DNA from: CAZTTG01 sp964615935
Lineage (GTDB): Bacteria > Planctomycetota > UBA1135 > GCA-002686595
Direction: 5' to 3'
DNA length: 35,194 nt
NCBI GenBank assembly: GCA_964615935.1
Contig: CAZTTG010000067.1
Coordinates: forward strand, 1 to 35,194
Positions 13,459 to 21,202 of this stretch are shown here, one piece after another. Every line of letters starts with the position of its first letter. The first letter of the stretch is position 1. The translations under genes were made by a program, and so were the position numbers. A model generated the notes under the pieces. That model was not told the origin of the DNA and did not search any database. It was given only the letters and a program-made list of their open reading frames with translations.

Positions 13459-15537
13459 ATGCTCACCGCGATCTCTCGGCCCGCCGCCGCGCTCATCCTG
13501 GCCCTGCTCGCGCTGGCCGAGCCCTCCTTCGGCTTCCAGCAGGCCCTCGAGTCTCAGCGCTACCCCCCCGCCGCGGGACGCGTACTGTGGCTGCGAGCGG
13601 ATCGACGAGTCGAGCTGGAGCTGGGGAGCACCGTCTCCCGCTGGAGCGGCATCGCCGGCTCCCAGATCGAGCTCACGCAGGGTGTGGGGAGCTCGATGCC
13701 GCTCCACCAGTCCCACGGGGTGGATGGCCGCGCCGCACTGCGCTTCGACGGCAACGACCTGCTCGAGAGCGGCAGCGGCATGCCCACGGGGGACTACACC
13801 AAGGTCGCGGTGGTGGTGCTCGACGACTATGGAGCGAACAACAACGTGCTCTCGGGCGCCGACGAGCACGCGATCTACTACGCCCAGTCGGATCGCGCGC
13901 GGATGTACCACTCGGGCAACTTCGTGACCAGCTCGGTTCCCACCCCGCTGGGCGAGCCGACGATCCTGGTGGGCACCTACCACGCCGGCACCGGCGAGGG
14001 TCGGCTGTACCAGAACGGCGCTCTGGTGGGCACGGGCACCGCCCCGCCCCACACCAGCCCCACCATCCAGATCGGTGCCTACGCGGGGGGCAATCACCTC
14101 CTCGGCTCGATCCCCGAGCTACTGATCTACGACCGCGTGCTGAGCGATCTGGAGCGGACGTGGGTCGAGGGCCTGCTCGATGAGCGCTACCGCGCGGCCA
14201 TCGCGCCGCGGGTGGACTTCACGCGGATCCCGCGCCCCGCCCAGGTGCTCCAGCGCGACGCGGCCGATCGGGCACCGGTCGCCGTCGAGGGCACCGTGGA
14301 GACCCCGGGATACGATCACGTCGAGCTGCGCATCCTCCGGGACGGCTCGCCGTGGTCGACCGTCAGCCAGCCCCTGGTCTACGCCGGCTCGAGCGCGGCC
14401 TTCGCCCTCGGCTCGGAGCTGGTGGCCGGCCTGCACGACTACGATCTGGTCGTGGAGCTCCTCGCCGGAACCCAGCGGACGGAGGTCCGGGAGGTCGATT
14501 CGGTCGCCTGCGGAGACACCTTCCTGCTCGTCGGCCAGTCGAACACGGTCGCGAGCGACTACTGGGGAGAGAAGCTCGCGAACCAGTCGCAGAGCCCCTG
14601 GATCCGCTCGTTCGGCAGCTCGACCACGGGCTCCGACGTGGTCCACGACCTGAGCTGGGGCCTCGCCGACGGTGAGGAGCGCTACGCGCACTGCGCGATC
14701 GGCGCCTGGGGACTGCGCGCGGCGGAGCTGCTGCTGCAGCAGGAGCAGGTGCCCATGGGGCTCGTCAACGGCGCGGTCGGCGGCACCGCCATCATCCAGC
14801 ACCTGCGCAACGACGCGAATCCCACCGATCTCTCGACGATCTACGGCCGCCTGCTGTACCGCGCCCAGATCGCGGAGGTCGCCGGAGAGGCGCGCGCGCT
14901 CCTGTGGTATCAGGGCGAGAGCGATGGGGAGCAGGTGGCCGCCTACGTGACCCGCTTCGGGCTGCTCTACGACGCCTGGCACCAGGACTACACCGCCCTG
15001 GAGACGATCTACGTGTTCCAGATCCGCAAGGGCTGCGGGGTGCAGTACGCCGGCGTGCGCGAGTTCCTGCGCACCACGCCGGACCTCTACCCCGACATCG
15101 AGGTGATGTCGACGACCGCCGCCCCGCTGCACGACGGCTGCCACTATCGCTACGCGGGCTATCGCGAGCTGGGCGATCGGATCGCGCGCCTCCTGGCCCG
15201 GGACCTCCACGGATCGGGCGACACGCAGGAGATCGACCCGCCCAACATCGCCACCGCCCAGCTCATCGGTCCCGGGAACGACGCGATCCTCCTGACCTTC
15301 CGCGATCCCGACGACGGCCTGGTCTGGGAGGCGGGCTCGGAGGCCTACTTCTACCTGGACGACGCCACGGCGGTGACCTCGGGCTCGGTCGCGGGCAACA
15401 CGATCCTGCTCCAGCTCGCGGGCCCCTCCACGGCCACGACGATCTCCTACGACGGCCACGCCTACGACGGCCCCTGGGTCCTCAACGCCCGCGGCGTGGG
15501 CGCCCTCACCTTCTTCGACTTCCCGATCACCCCCTGA
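13459..15537 (+). CDS. secreted LamG plus SGNH-type (sialate O-acetylesterase-like) carbohydrate esterase
   Basis: The 692-residue product starts at ATG 13459 with a signal peptide (about 1-27, LILALLALAEPSFGFQ). Residues about 35-250 form a LamG/concanavalin-like domain (GRVLWLRAD, ALRFDGNDLLES, GSIPELLIYDRVLS). A beta-sandwich spacer leads to an SGNH esterase domain: block I FLLVGQSN (Ser361), then NGAVGGTAI, WYQGESD, and HDGCHYRYAGYRELGDRIA with Asp559 and His562 completing the triad. A small C-terminal beta domain follows. The family (CE6/DUF303-like) removes acetyl groups from glycans such as xylan or sialic acids. TATAGT at 13411 lies 43 bases before the ATG and could be a -10 element, but no -35 partner is evident. 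The next gene begins seven bases after the stop, so the two form an operon. Confidence 0.85.
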   Translation: MLTAISRPAAALILALLALAEPSFGFQQALESQRYPPAAGRVLWLRADRRVELELGSTVSRWSGIAGSQIELTQGVGSSMPLHQSHGVDGRAALRFDGNDLLESGSGMPTGDYTKVAVVVLDDYGANNNVLSGADEHAIYYAQSDRARMYHSGNFVTSSVPTPLGEPTILVGTYHAGTGEGRLYQNGALVGTGTAPPHTSPTIQIGAYAGGNHLLGSIPELLIYDRVLSDLERTWVEGLLDERYRAAIAPRVDFTRIPRPAQVLQRDAADRAPVAVEGTVETPGYDHVELRILRDGSPWSTVSQPLVYAGSSAAFALGSELVAGLHDYDLVVELLAGTQRTEVREVDSVACGDTFLLVGQSNTVASDYWGEKLANQSQSPWIRSFGSSTTGSDVVHDLSWGLADGEERYAHCAIGAWGLRAAELLLQQEQVPMGLVNGAVGGTAIIQHLRNDANPTDLSTIYGRLLYRAQIAEVAGEARALLWYQGESDGEQVAAYVTRFGLLYDAWHQDYTALETIYVFQIRKGCGVQYAGVREFLRTTPDLYPDIEVMSTTAAPLHDGCHYRYAGYRELGDRIARLLARDLHGSGDTQEIDPPNIATAQLIGPGNDAILLTFRDPDDGLVWEAGSEAYFYLDDATAVTSGSVAGNTILLQLAGPSTATTISYDGHAYDGPWVLNARGVGALTFFDFPITP

Positions 15538-15544
15538 TCGAATC

Positions 15545-17923
15545 ATGCGGACCGCGCTCCTCCTGGGGTGCCTCGCTGCGTGTCAGGCGCACGAGTTGCA
15601 CACCGACGACTTCCGCACCGCCGCGGATTCGACCGGACACCTCGCGTGCCTGGTCGATCCCCGCGACGGGACGGACTACCTCCCCGCCGACCAGCCCGCC
15701 CCGATCGCGCGCGTACGCATCGCAGGCGAGTACCTCGAGCCCGAGACCCTGAGCGTCTCCGGGGACCGCTGGAGCCTCGGCTACCCGGGCGGAGCGCGCC
15801 TCGAGCTGTGCGTCGAGGAGAAGCCGAGCCACCTGCGCCTGGAGGTGCTCGACGCGGAGCCCGTCGGGGAGATCGAGCTGGTCATGTGGGGGCCCTACCC
15901 CACGACCATCCGCCGCTCGATCGGCGAGACCATCGGCGTGGTCCGGGGCGAGCGCTACGCGATCGGCCTGCAGGGCCTCAACGCCAAGACGATCGGCGGC
16001 GCGGCGGCGGACGAGCACGACCAGATGCCGAGCTACGACATCTTCGCCGGTAGCGACTACACCGACGTCGAGGAGGGCGTGAAGGAGCTCTACCGCGGGG
16101 ACGCGGCGCTCTTGACGGACTTCGGCAGCACGATCCAGGCGTACACGCGAGATCGGTCCAAGGACCGCGTGATCGAGAACTGGGGGCACCCGCGCTTCGT
16201 CGCACCGGCCTTCGACGACGGCGGGGTGGTCGGCTCGGCCATCGCGCTCTTCGGCTGCCCGGTGAAGGAGGCCCTGGCGACGATCGGCGAGATCGAGCTC
16301 GCCGAGGGCCTGCCCCACCCCATGATCGACGGCGAGTGGGCCAAGACCGCGCGCGGGGCGACCGCCTCCTACCTGATCATCGGCTTCGGGGTGGACTCGA
16401 TCGAGGAGGCCATCGAGCTCACCCGCCGGGCCGGGCTGCGAACGCTCTACCACCCCGGGCCCTTCTCGAGCTGGGGGACCTTCGAGCTGGATCCGTCGTG
16501 GTTCCCCAGCGGCTGGAACACCCTGAAGCGCTGCGTGGAGAGGGCCCGGAAGCACGGCCTGGAAGTGGGCGTCCACACCCTCAGTAACTTCATCACGACC
16601 AACGACCCGCTGGTGACGCCCGTGCCCGATCCGGGGCTCGCCCGGGTCGGGACCACCGAGCTCGTGGAGGCCATCGACGCGGGCGCCAGCGAGCTCGCCG
16701 TGGCCGACGGGGGATGGTTCGAGAATCTCGGCGCTCTGCGGGCGGCCCGCATCGGCGACGAGCTGATCCAGTACGGCAAAGTCGAGGGGAACCGGCTCCT
16801 CGAGTGCCAGCGCGGCGCCTTCGGCACCGCCGCCTCGGCCCACGAGGCGGGCGCGGCGGTGAGCAAGCTGATCGACCACGGCTACCGCACCTTCCTGACC
16901 GACGCCGAGCTCGGCCAGCGGGTCGCCGAGCGGATCGCCGCGCTCTTCAACCACACCGGTCTGCGGCAGCTCTCCCTCGACGGCCTCGAGGGCAACTGGT
17001 CCACCGGCATGGGCCAGTACGGGCGCACGCTCTTCGCCGAGCACTGGTACGAGGCGCTGGAGCCGGAGCTGCACGGGCGGGTGATCAACGACGCCAGCAA
17101 TCCCGGGCACTACTTCTGGCACATCTACACCCGGATGAACTGGGGGGAGCCCTGGTACGCCGGCTTCCGCGAGAGCCAGACGCAGTACCGCCTGATGAAC
17201 CAGCGCTACTTCGAGCGCAACCTGATGCCGCGGATGCTGGGCTGGTTTCGGATGAGCTCGGCCACCAGCCTGGAGGACGCCGAGTGGCTGCTCGCGCGCG
17301 CGGCGGGCTTCGACGCCGGCTTCGCCTTCGTCACCAGTCCGGGGACGGTGGCGCAGAACGGCTTCGGCGAGGAGGTCCTGGAGGCCATCCGCGTCTGGGA
17401 GGGCGCGCGCCTCGCCGGCGCCTTCCCCGAATCGCTGAAGCCGGCGCTGCAGGACATCTCGCGCGAGTTCACGCTCGGGGAGTCGAGCGACGGCTGGGCC
17501 CTGCGCGAGGTGTACTCCTTCAAGGGGACCCACTCGCGGCGCGAGCAGCCCGGAATGCCGACCGCGACGGAGCTCGAGATCGACAACCCCTTCGCCTCCC
17601 AGCCGGTCGCCCTCATCCTGCGCTGCACCGGCAAGGTCGCGGCCGAGGAGCTGGTGCTCGAGCTCGACGGCCGCGAGGTGGACCTAGGCGCCTCCCTGCA
17701 GCCGGGTCAGTCCCTGCGCTGGGTCCGGGGCCCCGAGATGGTCCTGCACGACGCCGCCTGGCAGGAGCTCGCCCGGATCGGTCTGACGGTCGAGGACCTG
17801 CGGATCCCCGCCGGTCCCTCCCGGGCGAGGGTGATCTGCCGCTTCTCCGGCTCGGAGGAGCCCGAGCTGAAGGTGGAGCTGCGGACGATGGGAGAGCGGA
17901 CGGCTCTGCGCGCCGAGCGCTGA
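15545..17923 (+). CDS. lipoprotein of unknown function, probable TIM-barrel glycoside hydrolase
   Basis: The 792-residue product has a short leader ending in the lipobox CLAAC (Cys13). No family was recognised with confidence. A beta-rich first third (about 15-260) precedes a region with barrel-like strands: YLIIGFGVDSIEEAIEL, GLRTLYHPGPFSSWG, GLEVGVHTLSNF, then LSLDGLEGNW, where the Asp could be catalytic. An insert at about 375-440 reads VGTTELV, IGDELIQYGKVEG, CQRGAFGTAASAHEAGA; similar inserts occur in other large bacterial secreted proteins of unknown function. The last 170 residues look like a beta-sandwich. Translation probably follows the esterase gene seven bases upstream. The arrangement with an SGNH esterase suggests deacetylation plus cleavage of one glycan. 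The enzyme class is inferred only. Confidence 0.7.
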   Translation: MRTALLLGCLAACQAHELHTDDFRTAADSTGHLACLVDPRDGTDYLPADQPAPIARVRIAGEYLEPETLSVSGDRWSLGYPGGARLELCVEEKPSHLRLEVLDAEPVGEIELVMWGPYPTTIRRSIGETIGVVRGERYAIGLQGLNAKTIGGAAADEHDQMPSYDIFAGSDYTDVEEGVKELYRGDAALLTDFGSTIQAYTRDRSKDRVIENWGHPRFVAPAFDDGGVVGSAIALFGCPVKEALATIGEIELAEGLPHPMIDGEWAKTARGATASYLIIGFGVDSIEEAIELTRRAGLRTLYHPGPFSSWGTFELDPSWFPSGWNTLKRCVERARKHGLEVGVHTLSNFITTNDPLVTPVPDPGLARVGTTELVEAIDAGASELAVADGGWFENLGALRAARIGDELIQYGKVEGNRLLECQRGAFGTAASAHEAGAAVSKLIDHGYRTFLTDAELGQRVAERIAALFNHTGLRQLSLDGLEGNWSTGMGQYGRTLFAEHWYEALEPELHGRVINDASNPGHYFWHIYTRMNWGEPWYAGFRESQTQYRLMNQRYFERNLMPRMLGWFRMSSATSLEDAEWLLARAAGFDAGFAFVTSPGTVAQNGFGEEVLEAIRVWEGARLAGAFPESLKPALQDISREFTLGESSDGWALREVYSFKGTHSRREQPGMPTATELEIDNPFASQPVALILRCTGKVAAEELVLELDGREVDLGASLQPGQSLRWVRGPEMVLHDAAWQELARIGLTVEDLRIPAGPSRARVICRFSGSEEPELKVELRTMGERTALRAER

Positions 17924-17928
17924 TCGGT

Positions 17929-17948
17929 CCGGCCGAGCTGCGGGCCGG
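17929..17948. terminator. hairpin between convergent genes
   Basis: CCGGCC pairs with GGCCGG around an eight-base loop in the 36-base gap between the convergent genes ending at 17923 and 17960. It could end both transcripts. There is no T run. Confidence 0.3.
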
Positions 17949-17959
17949 CTGACGGCCGC

Positions 17960-19282
17960 CTACCAGCGCGCCGCCTTGGCCGGCTCGAGGCGCGTGAGAT
18001 CCAGCCCCCGCTCGGCCGCGCCGAAGCGGTAGAGGCAGACCTCGCGCACCGAGGAGGGGTGGTGCAAGACCTCGGACAGCGACTGCATGCCCACGCCCCA
18101 CACCCCGCCGCCGCGGACCACCACCACCTTGTAGTCGTGCAGGAGGTGGCACAGCCGCTCGATCTCGACGTCGGGGGGCACGATGGGGATCACGAGGTAG
18201 AGGAAGCTGCCCTCGGCGTCGATCGGGACGATCCGCTCGGGGAGCTCGTCCGATCCCGGAGCTCGGTGCCAGGCGGCCACCTCGGCCTCCGGCACCCAGC
18301 AGTGGGCCACGGTCTGGAAGTTGCCCGAGGCGTAGATGGCCTTGTGAATCTTGAGCTCCCGCGTGTCGGCGGCGTCGGGCTCCAGGGGGAGCTCCCGCAA
18401 GGGGCCGGGCAGCTCGCGCGGCATGGAGGCCTTGGGCGCGTACAGCATGGTCTTGATCCCGCGCACCGACAGCGAGCCCGTGTGGAAGGGCGAGATCCGC
18501 GACTCGAAGATGCGCGCGCCGGTCTTGCGGAACTCGCGGATGATCTCCTTCTCCTGCGGGAACTCGCACACCTCGTCGTCCCCGATGGTGTAGGGATCCG
18601 GCGGGTGGGAGAAGCTGCCCTGGGGGTCCCTGCGGATCCGCTCCCGCACCGCCGCCACGTCGATGCCCAGCTTCTCGGCCATCCGCACCACGTAGCCCGA
18701 GTTGTTGGCGATGCAGATCCGGTGCAGGGCCTCGGGGACCGTCCGCGCCTTGACGAAGGCGCCGTGCCCCTGGATCACGCAGGCCCGGTGCTCGGCCAGC
18801 CGCTCGGGGATCTTGCGGGCCATCTCCGAGCCCCCGCTGGGCACCGCCACCCAGTCCACCGGGATGAGGCCGCCCAGCCGGTGGTGGCCCAGCGGATCGA
18901 TGGGCACGAAGGGCGGGGGCTGGCTGGGCTTCTCCTCGTCGTCCAGGGTGACGATGGTGAGGTCCTTGGTGTGCGCGTGAATGGAGGCGCTCACCCCTTC
19001 CAGGGCCAGGATGTTGGCGTGGACGTCGGTCTCCGAGGAGGCCTTGTAGTACCCGGTGTCGGTCTCGGTCGCCGACAGGATGCAGATGTGGTTCGGCTCC
19101 AGGTCGCCCTTCTGCGAGCCGGTGGCGGTGATGGCGATCCGCTCCCGGCCGGCGTCGTCGGTGAAGCGCTGGGAGATGTTCCCGCTGTGGCTGTCCTCGG
19201 CGTCGTACAGGAGCAGCGCCCGACCGACCCGCTGGAACATGCCGATGATCTCGTCGCTGGTCCGCCAGCTCGCGTGCGCCAT
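17960..19282 (-). CDS. tandem class II aldolase/adducin-domain protein, second copy degenerate
   Basis: The 440-residue product starts at ATG 19282, two bases after the oxidoreductase stop, with AGGAG upstream. The first domain (about 8-220) has SGNIS (33-37), TATGSQKG (52-59), SSETDVH with Glu84, HAH (His102, His104) and QGHGAF (His173). These correspond to the catalytic Glu and three zinc ligands of fuculose-phosphate-type aldolases. The second domain (about 240-440) repeats the layout (GSLSVRGIKT, ELKIHKAIY, VAHCW, VVVRGGGVWG) but replaces HxH with HxW and the NHG-type His with GGG, so it should not hold zinc. It is probably one active aldolase, epimerase or decarboxylase unit with a structural second unit. 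Substrates are likely sugar acids or phosphosugars. It is the last gene of a four-gene operon. Confidence 0.82.
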   Translation of the reverse strand: MAHASWRTSDEIIGMFQRVGRALLLYDAEDSHSGNISQRFTDDAGRERIAITATGSQKGDLEPNHICILSATETDTGYYKASSETDVHANILALEGVSASIHAHTKDLTIVTLDDEEKPSQPPPFVPIDPLGHHRLGGLIPVDWVAVPSGGSEMARKIPERLAEHRACVIQGHGAFVKARTVPEALHRICIANNSGYVVRMAEKLGIDVAAVRERIRRDPQGSFSHPPDPYTIGDDEVCEFPQEKEIIREFRKTGARIFESRISPFHTGSLSVRGIKTMLYAPKASMPRELPGPLRELPLEPDAADTRELKIHKAIYASGNFQTVAHCWVPEAEVAAWHRAPGSDELPERIVPIDAEGSFLYLVIPIVPPDVEIERLCHLLHDYKVVVVRGGGVWGVGMQSLSEVLHHPSSVREVCLYRFGAAERGLDLTRLEPAKAARW

Positions 19283-19284
19283 CC

Positions 19285-21120
19285 TCAGCTCCTGTGAATG
19301 TTCAGGGAACGGAGCTGGCTCTCGCGCGGCCGCCCCTCGGGATCCCACTGCTGCAGCTCGTAGTAGTCCGAGCGCAGCTTGTCCACCACGTCCTCGGGGA
19401 CGCACACCTGCTCCTCCCCCACCGCGATGGTCTCCCGCGAGAAGCGCTCGGGCAGGGCGTCGTCGGCGGCGGTGCTGCCGGCCTCGCAGTTGAAGAGCCG
19501 CTCCAGCGAGGCGATCCGATCGGCGCACTGCTCCAGCCGGGCGGTGGAGAAGTCCAGGCCGGTGGTGGCGCTCACGATCCGGGCCCAGGGCTCGGCCGAG
19601 AAGGCGAAGCCGGTGAAGCGGCAGATGCCCAGGCTGTCCTGGATGATGCCGTGGTTCTGCATGTTGCGGATGGCGATGGGCGACTGGAGCAGGCTGAAGC
19701 GCGGGATCTCCCGGCTGCCCCCGAAGAAGGCCAGGGAGACCGCGTAACCGCCGCGCAGGTGGCAGGCGCCCGTGGGAGAGGTCATGTACCCCAGCGCCTG
19801 GGTGTAGGAGGAGCGCGGATCGTAGGCGGGCATCTCCAGCCCCTTGACGCTCATGGAGAGCTCGGGGTGGCCGAAGCGGCGCGCCAGGCGGAGGGAGCCC
19901 TCGGCCAGGTGGTCGCCGATCCCCTCGCGGTGGGCCAGCCGGCGCACCAGCTCCTCGAGGATCCCGTGGTTGCCGAAGGAGAGGTCGATCCCGCCGGTGT
20001 CCTCGAGGGTCAGGTAGCCCTTGTCGAAGAGCTCCATGGCGCAGGCGATGGTCCCCCCCACGCTGATGGAGTCCAGCCCCAGCTCGTTGCACTGGTAGCC
20101 GGCCAGGGTGACCGACTCCAGGTCGTAGACGTCGCAGGAGGGCCCCAGCATCACCGTGGTCTCGTACTCCGGGCCCTCGCCCGAGCGCTCGCCGACGCGG
20201 GTGTGGCGCTGGCAGGCGATGGGGCAGCGCATGCACGCTCCGGCCTTGTTCAGGAGCTTGTCGCGCAGCGCCTCCCCCGAGACGCGCTCCAGCAGCTCCT
20301 CCTCGTGCAGGTTGTCCTGGAAGTTGCGGTGGGGCAGCATTTCCATGATGTCGATCAGCCGGAAGAGCCCCACCGTACCCAGCTCCTTGAGCAGGCGCTT
20401 GGTCACCGGCGCCTGCTTGAGCAGGTAGCGGGCCTGATCCAGCCCGGCGGCGTAGCGCTCCGGATCGGCGAGCTCGACCTTCTCGCGGCCCCGCACGCGG
20501 ATGGCCTTGAGGTTCTTGCTGCCGAAGACCGCCCCCGGGCCGGTGCGGCCGTAGGCGCGGTTCTTCTCGGTCATCACCGAGGAGATGCGCACCAGTCTCT
20601 CCCCCGCCGGCCCGATGCACAGGACCCGGACGCCCTTCTGGCCCTCGCACTCGGCCAGGAGCTCCTCGGTGGTCCCGGGGACGTCCAGGCCCCACAGGTG
20701 CCCGGCCGGCAGGATCTCGCAGGCCTCAGCGGAGATGTCGATCATCACCGGTTCGGAGGCGCGTCCGCGCAGGACCAGCACGTCGTGTCCGGTGGCCTTG
20801 AAGAAGTTGGCCCAGGAGCCGCCGCAGTTGGCGCTGCCGATCACCCCGGTCAGCGGCGACTTGAAGGTCATGTGCCCCCGGCAGGCGGTGGGCGCGGAGG
20901 TGCCCACCAGCGGCGAGGTGGCCAGCACGACGACGTTGTCGGCCGAGAGCGGGTCGCAGGCCGGGTCGATCAGGTCGTAGAGGATGCGGGTGGCCAGCCC
21001 GCGCCCCCCGAGGTAGTCCTCGACCATCTGCGCATCCAGCGGCCGTGCGGTGACGTCGCCGCTGGTGAGGTCGACGTCCAGGATCTTGCCGCAGTATCCG
21101 TGGGGGACCGGTTGGCTCAT
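19285..21120 (-). CDS. aor: tungsten-dependent aldehyde:ferredoxin oxidoreductase
   Basis: The 611-residue product matches the AOR family from the N-terminal GKILDVDLTSGDV and YLGGRGLATRILYDL onward. The [4Fe-4S] ligands are C296-x2-C299-x3-C303 and C500 (GICRFTGF). Spacing and positions closely follow the archaeal enzyme, where they are 288, 291, 295 and 494. Tungstopterin-binding segments such as RTGPGAVFGSKNLKAI are present. It oxidises aldehydes to acids, or the reverse, with ferredoxin in the cytoplasm. ATG 21120 is chosen over upstream in-frame starts because the family begins here and GGAG lies upstream. It sits between a sulfatase-glycosidase gene (82 bases) and an aldolase gene (2 bases), so the aldehyde is probably sugar-derived. 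The enzyme is oxygen-sensitive in known cases, which suggests low-oxygen life. Confidence 0.93.
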   Translation of the reverse strand: MSQPVPHGYCGKILDVDLTSGDVTARPLDAQMVEDYLGGRGLATRILYDLIDPACDPLSADNVVVLATSPLVGTSAPTACRGHMTFKSPLTGVIGSANCGGSWANFFKATGHDVLVLRGRASEPVMIDISAEACEILPAGHLWGLDVPGTTEELLAECEGQKGVRVLCIGPAGERLVRISSVMTEKNRAYGRTGPGAVFGSKNLKAIRVRGREKVELADPERYAAGLDQARYLLKQAPVTKRLLKELGTVGLFRLIDIMEMLPHRNFQDNLHEEELLERVSGEALRDKLLNKAGACMRCPIACQRHTRVGERSGEGPEYETTVMLGPSCDVYDLESVTLAGYQCNELGLDSISVGGTIACAMELFDKGYLTLEDTGGIDLSFGNHGILEELVRRLAHREGIGDHLAEGSLRLARRFGHPELSMSVKGLEMPAYDPRSSYTQALGYMTSPTGACHLRGGYAVSLAFFGGSREIPRFSLLQSPIAIRNMQNHGIIQDSLGICRFTGFAFSAEPWARIVSATTGLDFSTARLEQCADRIASLERLFNCEAGSTAADDALPERFSRETIAVGEEQVCVPEDVVDKLRSDYYELQQWDPEGRPRESQLRSLNIHRS

Positions 21121-21202
21121 TCTCGACTCCGCGCCGGGCGGGTGGGTCCGGCGCAGCGTGATTCTGGCCGGATCGGCCCCCGGCTGCAACCCGGACAGCA
21201 CA

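Noticed and set aside
15527..17533. 668-codon minus-strand frame opposite the unknown lipoprotein
   Set aside because: Antisense shadow. The lipoprotein has a lipobox and operon spacing; the antisense frame has no leader or recognisable motif.
19283..20695. Upstream extension of the class II aldolase frame to 20695
   Set aside because: It reads the oxidoreductase gene in a wrong frame; ATG 19282 has a good Shine-Dalgarno and a family-typical N-terminus.
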